Assembly: GCA_014946745.1 (NCBI GenBank) | Contig: JADCRD010000003.1 | Location: forward strand, 248,001-312,000 | Direction of reading: 5' to 3' | Source of the DNA: Lysobacterales bacterium | GTDB lineage: Bacteria; Pseudomonadota; Gammaproteobacteria; Xanthomonadales; Xanthomonadaceae | Length of the DNA: 64,000 nucleotides | Shown: positions 56,818 to 64,000 of the stretch, in pieces | How positions within the stretch are numbered: the first letter of the stretch is position 1 | Layout of the letters: every line of letters begins with the position of its first letter | Notes under the pieces: model-generated | Databases searched by the model: none | What the model saw: only the letters and a program-made list of their open reading frames with translations | What the model was told of the DNA's origin: nothing | Program-made: the position numbers and the translations under genes

Positions 56818-58854
56818 ATGACCACGGATGTGATCAAACGCGCCCGCCATCCGCTCGGCGCCGTGCCGCTGGGCGCGACCCTGCGGGATGCCTTCATCAA
56901 GCTCGATCCGCGCGTGCAGGCGCGCAACCCGGTGATGCTGGTGGTGCTGCTCGGCACCCTGCTGACCTTCGCCATCGCCCTGATCGGCGGTACCGATGAC
57001 CCACGCTTCGGCTTCACCCTGGCGGTGGCGGCGATCCTGCTTGCCACCGTGCTGTTCGCCAACTTCGCCGAGTCGGTGGCCGAGGCCCGCGGACGCGGCC
57101 AGGCCGCCAGCCTGCGCGCCACGCGCAGCGAGCTGATCGCCCGCCGTGTGGTCGACGGCCGCGAGGAGCGCGTGCCGGCGACGGCCTTGAAGCGCGGCGA
57201 GCGGGTGCGGGTGTCGGCGGGCGAGTTGATCCCCGCCGATGGCGAGATCCTGGAAGGCCTCGCCAGCATCAACGAGGCCGCGGTCACCGGTGAGTCGGCG
57301 CCGGTGCTGCGCGAGGCGGGCACCGACAAGAGCAGCGTCATTGCCGGCACCAAGGTGCTCACCGATACGATTCTGGTCGAGGTCAGCGCCGATGCTGGCG
57401 ACAGTTTTCTCGACCGCATGATCCGCCTGGTGGAGGGCGCGCAGCGGCAGAAGACACCCAACGAACAGGCGCTCGGGGTGCTGCTGTCGGCGATGACCGT
57501 GATCTTTCTGGTGGTCTGCCTGAGCCTGCCGCCGATGGCGCGCTTTCTCGGGTTCCAGCTCGACACCGTGATGCTGGTGGCGCTGCTGGTCTGCCTGATC
57601 CCGACCACGATTGGCGGCCTGCTGCCGGCCATCGGCATCGCCGGCATGGACCGCGCGCTGCGCGCCAACGTCATCGCCAAGAGCGGCAAGGCGGTGGAGC
57701 TGGCGGGCGATATCGACACCCTGCTGCTCGACAAGACCGGCACGATCACCCACGGCGACCGTCAGGCCACGGCTTTTCACCCGCTGTCCGGCATTGCCCC
57801 GGAGCGCCTCGCCCGCGCGGCCCAGATCGCGTCGCTGGCCGACCCGACGCCGGAGGGCAAGTCGATTGTTCGTCTCGCCGAGCGCGGCGTTGGCGCGGCC
57901 GCGCTCGGCGCCGACGCGCGCGTGGTCGAGTTCAGCGCCCGCCTGCGCATGTCCGGCGTCGATCGGCCCGGCCAGCCGCCGCTGCGCAAGGGCGCCAGCG
58001 ATGCGATCGCGCGCTTCGTCAGCGAGCAGGGTGGCCGCGTGCCTGCGGGCCTGCAGGCGATCGTGGATCAGGTCGCGCGCGGTGGAGCGACGCCGCTGGT
58101 GGTCGCCGAAGGTGCCAGCGTGCTCGGCGTGATCGCCCTGTCCGACGTCATCAAGAGCGGCGTGCGCGAGCGCTTCGCCCGCCTGCGTGCGCTGGGCGTC
58201 CGCACGGTGATGATTACCGGCGACAACCCGCTGACCGCCGCTGCGATCGCGGCCCAGGCCGGCGTCGACGACTTCATGGCCGAGGCCACGCCCGAGGACA
58301 AGCTGGCGCGCATTCGCGCCGAGCAGGCGGGCGGCCGGCTGGTGGCGATGGTCGGCGACGGCACCAACGACGCGCCGGCGCTGGCGCAGGCCGATATCGG
58401 CCTGGCGATGAACGCCGGCACGCAGGCCGCCAAGGAGGCCGCCAACATGGTCGACCTCGACAGCGATCCCTCGAAGCTGCTCGACGTCGTCGAGATCGGC
58501 AAGCAGCTGCTGGTCACCCGCGGCGCGCTGACCACCTTCTCGCTGGCGAACGACGTCGCCAAGTACTTCGCCATCCTGCCGGCGGTGTTCGCGGCCGGTG
58601 TCCCCTCGCTGGCGGCCCTTGACCTGATGCACCTGTCGAGCCCGAGCAACGCCGTGCTGGCTGCACTCATCTTCAATGCCCTGATCATCCCGGCGCTGAT
58701 TCCACTGGCGCTGCGCGGGGTCAAGGTGAGCGCCACCCGCGGCGATGCTCTGCTGGCGCGCAACCTGCTGGTGTTCGGGCTCGGCGGCGTGCTGGTGCCC
58801 TTTCCCGCCATCAAGCTCATCGACCTCGCGCTGGTCGCGAGCATCGGCGTGTAG
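56818..58854 (+). CDS. kdpB: Potassium-transporting ATPase ATP-binding subunit (P-type)
   Basis: 678 residues. Catalytic P-type ATPase that powers K+ uptake. The phosphorylated Asp305 is in [13 protein letters not shown]. The actuator motif is TGESAP, and [20 protein letters not shown] with [20 protein letters not shown] are the hinge motifs. A typical KdpB start ([11 protein letters not shown]-like) follows a short N-terminus. 9 bases separate it from kdpA. Confidence 0.96.
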   Translation: MTTDVIKRARHPLGAVPLGATLRDAFIKLDPRVQARNPVMLVVLLGTLLTFAIALIGGTDDPRFGFTLAVAAILLATVLFANFAESVAEARGRGQAASLRATRSELIARRVVDGREERVPATALKRGERVRVSAGELIPADGEILEGLASINEAAVTGESAPVLREAGTDKSSVIAGTKVLTDTILVEVSADAGDSFLDRMIRLVEGAQRQKTPNEQALGVLLSAMTVIFLVVCLSLPPMARFLGFQLDTVMLVALLVCLIPTTIGGLLPAIGIAGMDRALRANVIAKSGKAVELAGDIDTLLLDKTGTITHGDRQATAFHPLSGIAPERLARAAQIASLADPTPEGKSIVRLAERGVGAAALGADARVVEFSARLRMSGVDRPGQPPLRKGASDAIARFVSEQGGRVPAGLQAIVDQVARGGATPLVVAEGASVLGVIALSDVIKSGVRERFARLRALGVRTVMITGDNPLTAAAIAAQAGVDDFMAEATPEDKLARIRAEQAGGRLVAMVGDGTNDAPALAQADIGLAMNAGTQAAKEAANMVDLDSDPSKLLDVVEIGKQLLVTRGALTTFSLANDVAKYFAILPAVFAAGVPSLAALDLMHLSSPSNAVLAALIFNALIIPALIPLALRGVKVSATRGDALLARNLLVFGLGGVLVPFPAIKLIDLALVASIGV

Positions 58855-58877
58855 TCGAAACGAATCCGGAGTCCCGA

Positions 58878-59486
58878 ATGTCCGCTACCTGCGTCTCAGC
58901 GTCCCCTGACCTCGATACCCGCGGCGGCGGTTGGCGCCCCGCGATCGTGGGCGCCGCGCTGGCCGTGACGCTCTGCGGCCTCGCCTATCCGACCCTCGGC
59001 AGCGTGCTCGGCGCCGCCCTGTTTCCGGCCCAGGCCGCCGGCAGCCTGGTCTGGCGCGAGGGTGCGGCGGTGGGTTCGGCGCTGGTCGCGCAGCCTTTCG
59101 CCGACGCGCGCTATCTGCAGCCGCGGCCCTCGGCGGTGGGCTTCGACCCGCGCGCTGCGGCCGGCAGCAACCAGGCGCCGAGCCACCCGGCGCTGCGCCA
59201 GCGCATGCAGGCCGAGGCGCAGGCCGTGGCGGCGCGCGAGGGCATCGCGCTGGCCGAGGTGCCGGTCGAGCTGATCAGCGCCAGCGGCTCCGGCCTCGAT
59301 CCGCATCTGTCGCCCGCCGCCGCCGAGCTGCAGGTGCCCCGCATCGCGCGGGCCCGCGGTCTCGATCCCGCCGCGGTGCGTGCGCTGATCGCGGCGCACA
59401 CCGACGGGCCGTGGCTTGGCGTGTTCGGCGAGCCGCGGGTTAACGTGCTTGCCGTGAACCTCGCCCTCGACGACGCCACGCCGTGA
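58878..59486 (+). CDS. kdpC: Potassium-transporting ATPase subunit C
   Basis: 202 residues with one N-terminal membrane helix (about 22-50). The extracytoplasmic domain contains YLQPRPSAVGFDPRAAAGSN, the family signature, and SGSGLDPHLSPAAAELQVPR with a closing GEPRVNVLAVNLALD. It stabilises the KdpA-KdpB complex. It overlaps kdpD by 4 bases (GTGA) or 1 base (TGATG), depending on the kdpD start. Confidence 0.95.
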   Translation: MSATCVSASPDLDTRGGGWRPAIVGAALAVTLCGLAYPTLGSVLGAALFPAQAAGSLVWREGAAVGSALVAQPFADARYLQPRPSAVGFDPRAAAGSNQAPSHPALRQRMQAEAQAVAAREGIALAEVPVELISASGSGLDPHLSPAAAELQVPRIARARGLDPAAVRALIAAHTDGPWLGVFGEPRVNVLAVNLALDDATP

Positions 59487-62155
59487 TGCCCGACGCCCGC
59501 AGCGCCCAAGCCGACGCCCTGCTCGGGGGCCTGCAGCGCGAGCGCCAGCGCGCCGCGCTGAAGGTGTTTCTTGGTGCCGCGCCGGGCGTCGGCAAGACCT
59601 ACGCGATGCTGTCGGCCGCCCGCGAACTGATGCGTCGCGGTGTGGATGTGGTGGTGGGCGTGGTGGAAACCCACGGCCGCAGCGAAACCGCGGCCCTGAT
59701 CGACGGCCTCGAGGTGCTGCCGCGGCGGCGTATCGAGTACCGCGAGCGCGTCATCGACGAGCTGGACCTCGATGCGCTGCTGGCGCGCCGGCCCGCCGTT
59801 GCGCTGATCGATGAACTCGCGCACAGCAATGCCCCGGGCAGCCGGCATCCGTTCCGCTACCAGGATGTGGCCGAGCTGCTCGATGCCGGCATCGACGTCT
59901 ACACCACGGTCAACATCCAGCACCTCGAAAGCCTCAACGACATCGTCGAGCGCCTGACCGGCGTGCGCGTGCGCGAGACCGTCCCGGATGCCTTTCTCGA
60001 CCGCGCCCGCGACATCGTGCTGGTTGACCTGCCGCCGCGCGAACTGGTCGAGCGCCTGCAGCAGGGCAAGGTCTATGCGCCTGAGCTGGCGGGCTCGGCG
60101 CTGCAGCGCTTCTTCACTCCATCGAACCTCACCGCGCTGCGTGAACTCGCGGTGCAGCAGGTGGCCGACCGGGTGGACGCCGATCTGCGCGAGACCCTGA
60201 CCGCCGCGGGGCAGCAGGTGGTTCCGATCCGTCGCCGCCTGCTGGTCGCGATCGACGGCAGCGACAACAGCGAGTACCTGGTGCGCGTGTCGCGCAGAAT
60301 CGCCGAGCGACGCGGCGCGCCCTGGACAGTGGCGTTTGTCGACAGCGGCGAGGTCAGCGCCGAGCGTCGGCGCGCCCTGGAATCGGTGTTCGCCCTGGCG
60401 CGTCGGCTCGGCGCCGAGACCGAGTGGCTGCGCGGCAGCGACGTCGCCCATGCGCTGCTCGACTACGCCAGCCAGCAGGCGGTCTCCGGTCTGGTGCTTG
60501 GCCGCACCCACGAACGTCCATTCGCGCGCATGGTCAACCGCACGCTCACCCAGCGGCTGCTGCAGCACGGCGCGCATCTGGAGCTGACCATCGTCGCCAC
60601 CCCCGAACAGCGACGGCGGGCGCGGCGCAGCGCCGGGCGCTGGGCGATCTGGCGCTGGAGCGATCTGGCAGTGGCGCTGGTCGGCGTCGCCTGCGCCTTG
60701 GCGGTGGCCTGGGCCGTCGAGCAGCTGTCCGCGCTCAGCGATCTGTCCTCGATCTTCCTGGTGACCGTGCTGCTGGTGGCGGTGCGCACGCGCGGCAGCG
60801 TGGCTGCGCTGACCGCAGTGCTGTGCTTTCTCGGCTGGAACTTCCTGTTCACCGAGCCGCGCTACACCCTGCACGTGGTCGAAAGCAGCGACGTGGTCAA
60901 CCTGCTGGTGTTCCTCGCCGCCGCCCTGCTGGTCGGGCGCCTGGCCAGCCGTCTGCGCCGGCAGGTCGTGCAGCTGCGCGAGGCCAATGCCAGCGTGCAG
61001 GCCCTGCGTGGGCTGGGCCGCCAGCTGGCGGCGGCCGCCGACGAGGAGTCGGTGCTGGCCGCGGCGCGGCGCGGGCTGACGCGGGTCGCCCCCGGCGAGG
61101 TCCGCCTGCTGCCGCGTCTTGGCGAACGCATCGAGGCCGCACCGGCGGCTGCCGACTTCACCGTGACCGATCGCGCGGCGGCCGACTGGTGCAGCGCGCA
61201 CGGCCGACCGGCTGGGCGCGGCACCGATACCCTGCAGGCCTCGCCCTGGTGGTTCCTGCCGCTCAAGGCCGGCGAGCGCAGCCTTGGCGTTGCCGGCTTC
61301 CGCTTCGACCCCTCGGTGCCGGCCAAGGCCGAACAGGTGGCGCTGATCGAAGCGATGGTGGACGACATCGCCGAAGCGCTGGCGCGCGTGCGCATGGGCA
61401 GCGCGCTGGAGGCCGCGCGACTGAAGTCCGAGACCGAAACCCTGCGCGCCGCCCTGCTGTCCTCGGTGTCGCACGATCTGCGCTCGCCGCTGGCCTCGAT
61501 CAACGGCTCGGCCGAAAGCCTGATGGCCTACGGCGACCGCATGCCCGGCGAAGACCGGCGCGCGCTGGAGGCCTCGATCCTCAGCGAGGGCCAGCGACTG
61601 GATCGCTACATCCAGAACCTGCTCGACATGACCCGCCTGGGCCACGGCGAACTCAAGATCGAGCGCGACTGGATCGCACCGGGCGACCTGCTGGGCGCGG
61701 CCGTGCGCCGGCTGCGCAAGCAGTATCCGGAGGTGCCGGTCAGCCTGCACGCGGCCGAGGAGCTGCCCCTGCTGCACGTGCATCCGGCGCTGCTGGAACA
61801 GGCAGTGTTCAACATCCTGGAGAACGCCGCGCGGTTTTCGCCTGCAGGCGAAGCGGTGGAGGTGTCGGCGCGGGTCATCGACAACGATGCCGAGCTGCGG
61901 CCGGCCCTGCGCATTGAAGTGCTCGATCGCGGCCCCGGCATTCCGGAAGACGAGCGCGCGCGCATCTTCGACATGTTCTATTCGGTCGCCCGCGGCGATC
62001 GCGGCAAGGGCGGCACCGGGCTGGGGCTGTCGATCTGCCAGGGCATGGTCGGCGCCCACGGTGGACGGGTCGAGGCCTTGCCCGGGCCTGCCGGGGTCGG
62101 CACCCTGATCGCGGTGACCCTGCCGATCGCAGCGCCTCCCGAACCGACCGAATGA
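59483..62155 (+). CDS. kdpD: Osmosensitive K+ sensor histidine kinase KdpD
   Basis: 890 residues. Senses K+ limitation/turgor and phosphorylates KdpE. N-terminal KdpD domain with Walker A VFLGAAPGVGKTYAML and Walker-B-like LIDELAHSNAPGSRHPFRY. A USP-like domain follows (about 250-370), then four membrane helices (DUF4118; about 395-490), a GAF-like region, and HisKA with the phospho-acceptor His664 in SSVSHDLRSPLASING. The HATPase has GTGLGLSICQGMVGAHGGRV. GTG 59483 or ATG 59486 are both possible starts (adjacent codons in frame). Confidence 0.95.
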   Translation: MMPDARSAQADALLGGLQRERQRAALKVFLGAAPGVGKTYAMLSAARELMRRGVDVVVGVVETHGRSETAALIDGLEVLPRRRIEYRERVIDELDLDALLARRPAVALIDELAHSNAPGSRHPFRYQDVAELLDAGIDVYTTVNIQHLESLNDIVERLTGVRVRETVPDAFLDRARDIVLVDLPPRELVERLQQGKVYAPELAGSALQRFFTPSNLTALRELAVQQVADRVDADLRETLTAAGQQVVPIRRRLLVAIDGSDNSEYLVRVSRRIAERRGAPWTVAFVDSGEVSAERRRALESVFALARRLGAETEWLRGSDVAHALLDYASQQAVSGLVLGRTHERPFARMVNRTLTQRLLQHGAHLELTIVATPEQRRRARRSAGRWAIWRWSDLAVALVGVACALAVAWAVEQLSALSDLSSIFLVTVLLVAVRTRGSVAALTAVLCFLGWNFLFTEPRYTLHVVESSDVVNLLVFLAAALLVGRLASRLRRQVVQLREANASVQALRGLGRQLAAAADEESVLAAARRGLTRVAPGEVRLLPRLGERIEAAPAAADFTVTDRAAADWCSAHGRPAGRGTDTLQASPWWFLPLKAGERSLGVAGFRFDPSVPAKAEQVALIEAMVDDIAEALARVRMGSALEAARLKSETETLRAALLSSVSHDLRSPLASINGSAESLMAYGDRMPGEDRRALEASILSEGQRLDRYIQNLLDMTRLGHGELKIERDWIAPGDLLGAAVRRLRKQYPEVPVSLHAAEELPLLHVHPALLEQAVFNILENAARFSPAGEAVEVSARVIDNDAELRPALRIEVLDRGPGIPEDERARIFDMFYSVARGDRGKGGTGLGLSICQGMVGAHGGRVEALPGPAGVGTLIAVTLPIAAPPEPTE

Positions 62156-62838
62156 GCGACGCCAAGCCCCGCATCCTGGTGATCGATGACGAACCGCAGA
62201 TCCGGCGCTTGCTGGAGATCAGCCTGCGGGCCCAGGGCTATGCGGTCGAAGAGGCCAGCAGCGGAGCCGCAGGCCTGGCCGCGCTCGCCACCCACGGCGC
62301 GGACCTGGTGGTGCTCGACATCGGCCTGCCGGACCGCGAGGGACACGAGGTGCTGCGCGACATCCGCAGCTGGACCGAGGTGCCGGTGATCATGCTGTCG
62401 GTGCGCGCGTCGGAGAGCGAGAAGGTCAAGGCGCTGGATCTCGGCGCCAACGACTACGTCACCAAGCCCTTCGGCGTGCAGGAGCTGTCGGCGCGGGTGC
62501 GGGCGCTGCTGCGCACCCGGCCCGCCGCGACCGACGCGCCGGGCTTCGATGATGGTCACCTGCAGGTCGATGCGCTGCGGCGCACGGTGGCGCTGGATGG
62601 CGCTGCGCTCAAGCTCACGCCCAAGGAATGGGCCCTGCTGGTGCTGCTGCTGCGCCATCGCGGCAAAGTGCTGACCCAAGGCCAGCTGCTGCGCGAGCTG
62701 TGGGGGCCCGACCACGACGGCGACAGCCACTATCTGCGGGTGCTGGTCGGCAAGCTGCGGCGCAAGCTCGGCGATGATTCCGCCGCCCCGCGCTACATCG
62801 AGACCGAGCCCGGCGTGGGCCTGCGCTTCGGCGCCTGA
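62152..62838 (+). CDS. kdpE: Response regulator KdpE (OmpR family)
   Basis: 228 residues. Receiver with the acidic pocket ILVIDDEPQ, phosphorylated Asp56 in VVLDIGLPDREGHE and Lys in NDYVTKPFGVQEL. The C-terminal winged-helix contains LTPKEWALLVLLLRHRGKVL and GDSHYLRVLVGKLRRKLGDD. Its stop is not followed by an obvious terminator. Activates kdpABC; the direct repeat at 54911 is a candidate target. ATGA overlap with kdpD. Confidence 0.95.
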   Translation: MSDAKPRILVIDDEPQIRRLLEISLRAQGYAVEEASSGAAGLAALATHGADLVVLDIGLPDREGHEVLRDIRSWTEVPVIMLSVRASESEKVKALDLGANDYVTKPFGVQELSARVRALLRTRPAATDAPGFDDGHLQVDALRRTVALDGAALKLTPKEWALLVLLLRHRGKVLTQGQLLRELWGPDHDGDSHYLRVLVGKLRRKLGDDSAAPRYIETEPGVGLRFGA

Positions 62839-62919
62839 GAGCGTGCGGCGCAATCGCTTGGCGCCCTGAACACTCGTCTGCCGGGCACACTCCGCGCTCA
62901 GCCTTCGCGAACCCCGCCC

Positions 62920-64000
62920 ATGAAGAATGCCGCCCGCCTCCTGCTCGTGCTCGCACTCGCCGCCCTGTTCGCCTGGGCCTGGCGCAGCGGGCTGATCGCC
63001 GAACTCGACTTCGCCACGCTCAAGGCCCGGCAGGCGGAGCTGTCCACTTGGGTGGGCGCGCATTGGCTGCTGGCCTTCGCCGCCTTCTTCGGCGTCTACG
63101 TGCTGGTGACGGCCGCTTCGATCCCAGGCGCGGTGGTGCTGACGCTCGCCGCCGGGGCGCTGTTCGGGCTCGGCTGGGGCGTGCTGCTGGTGTCCTTTGC
63201 CAGCACGCTCGGCGCCTCGCTGGCTTTTCTGTCGGCGCGCTTCCTGTTCCGTGAGGCGATTGAAAAGCGCTTCGGCGAGCGTCTGCGCGGCATCGATGAG
63301 GGCGTGCGCCGCGAGGGCGGGTTCTACCTGTTCACCCTGCGCGTGGTGCCGCTGTTTCCCTTCTTCGTGGTCAACCTGGTCAGCGGCCTGACCTCGCTCA
63401 AGCTCTGGACCTACTACTGGGTCAGCCAGCTCGGCATGCTGCCTGCCACCGTGGTCTACGTGTACGCCGGCACCCAGCTCGCCAGCATCGAGTCACCCGG
63501 CGACATCGCCTCGCCCGGCCTGCTGCTGGCCTTCGTCGCGATTGGCCTGCTGCCGCTGCTGCTGAAAGGCGCGCTGGGCTGGCTGAAGGCGCGCCGCGTC
63601 TACGCCGGGTTCAAGCGCCCTCGCCGTTTCGACTACAACCTGGTCGCGATCGGCGCGGGCTCGGCAGGGCTGGTCACGACGTACATCGGTGCGGCGGTGA
63701 AGGCCAAGGTCGCGCTGATCGAGAAGCACCGCATGGGCGGCGACTGCCTGAACACCGGCTGCGTGCCCAGCAAGGCGCTGATCCGCAGCGCGCGCCTGCT
63801 GGCCGAGGCGCGCGACAGCGAGCAGCTCGGCATCCGCCGCCTGCGCGCCGAGTTCGACTTCGCCGAAGTGATGGAGCGCGTGCAGCGGGTGATCCAGAAG
63901 ATCGAGCCGCACGACTCGGTGGAGCGCTACACCGGCCTGGGCGTCGAGGTGATCGAGGGCGAGGCCAAGCTGGTCAGCCCCTGGGAGGTCGAAGTCGGCG
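62920..64000 (+). CDS. TVP38/TMEM64 (DedA-like) membrane domain fused to a pyridine nucleotide-disulfide oxidoreductase (partial)
   Basis: Open from the ATG at 62920 to the window end without a stop; frame checked at each line. Residues 1-220 are a VTT/DedA-type membrane domain: ASIPGAVVLTLAAGALFGLG, GASLAFLSARFLFREAIEKR, RVVPLFPFFVVNLVSGLTSL, and two more helices to about 215. After a basic linker (KARRVYAGFKRPRRF) comes an FAD-Rossmann start YNLVAIGAGSAGLVTTYIGA and the redox-active disulfide loop GGDCLNTGCVPSKALIRSA, as in mercuric reductase/dihydrolipoamide dehydrogenase. The remaining NAD-binding and dimer domains are outside the window. Such fusions are known but their substrate is not. 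Confidence 0.9.
   Translation, partial: MKNAARLLLVLALAALFAWAWRSGLIAELDFATLKARQAELSTWVGAHWLLAFAAFFGVYVLVTAASIPGAVVLTLAAGALFGLGWGVLLVSFASTLGASLAFLSARFLFREAIEKRFGERLRGIDEGVRREGGFYLFTLRVVPLFPFFVVNLVSGLTSLKLWTYYWVSQLGMLPATVVYVYAGTQLASIESPGDIASPGLLLAFVAIGLLPLLLKGALGWLKARRVYAGFKRPRRFDYNLVAIGAGSAGLVTTYIGAAVKAKVALIEKHRMGGDCLNTGCVPSKALIRSARLLAEARDSEQLGIRRLRAEFDFAEVMERVQRVIQKIEPHDSVERYTGLGVEVIEGEAKLVSPWEVEVG

Noticed and set aside
59111-62059. Open frame of about 980 codons on the minus strand
   Set aside because: Antisense to kdpC/kdpD, which have every expected motif in frame.

Overview
The window is high-GC gammaproteobacterial chromosome, most like Xanthomonadales/Lysobacterales. The reasons are the ponA-pilMNOPQ block, the comF/bioB-bioF-bioH block, an RNase- and mobile-element-free dense layout with many 4-base ATGA/GTGA stop-start overlaps, strong GC bias at third codon positions, and an EcfK-like sigma factor. 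I saw no insertion sequence, integrase, phage gene or CRISPR array. Most of the window is ordinary chromosome; the accessory-looking parts are small.

Layout. 1-10 kb: the 3' end of recG, a nucleoside hydrolase, a large MscK-type mechanosensitive channel, ribosomal protein L31 (zinc-free type), citrate synthase, an unrecognised conserved protein and penicillin-binding protein 1A. 10-18.4 kb: the type IV pilus assembly operon pilMNOPQ, followed in the same direction by a large secreted lipoprotein made of Ig-like (Big) domains. 18.7-19.9 kb: a cyclic-nucleotide-binding/EAL c-di-GMP phosphodiesterase. 20-27 kb: a complete MoxR-DUF58-DUF4381-BatA-BatB/C-BatD operon, a cell-envelope and stress module. 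27.4-30.4 kb: two sodium-coupled symporters (AGCS and DAACS), then an ECF sigma gene overlapping the second one. 31-35.6 kb: three redox/decarboxylase genes (FAD dehydrogenase, FMN 2-hydroxyacid dehydrogenase, TPP decarboxylase-like enzyme) that together could turn a 2-hydroxyacid into an aldehyde. 35.9-39.5 kb: NAD salvage (NadM-Nudix, NadV/NAMPT) followed by a MESH1/SpoT-like HD hydrolase. 39.7-43 kb: tRNA-Arg(CCG) with a duplicated 3' end nearby, a small protein, an FtsN-like SPOR protein and arginyl-tRNA synthetase. 43-49 kb: an HD-like protein, a small membrane protein, an S9 lipoprotein peptidase, UbiA and ComF. 49-52.4 kb: bioB, bioF, bioH. 52.6-54.8 kb: an orphan secreted protein and an exported amidase. 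55-62.8 kb: kdpABCDE. 62.9 kb to the end: a TVP38-FAD oxidoreductase fusion running off the window.

A dispersed repeat built on the palindrome GGTGGGTCTTGACCCACC occurs at least eight times, always between genes (after recG, between the two NAD-salvage genes, and four times between ubiA and comF). With its conserved flank it is about 45-50 bp long and looks like a REP-class element.

The most interesting neighbourhoods are the NAD-salvage/MESH1 cluster, the ECF sigma plus FAD/FMN/TPP gene set, the Ig-domain lipoprotein attached to the pilus operon, and the candidate KdpE site. All functional names rest on motif reading from the sequence and on remembered family features; no database search was run.
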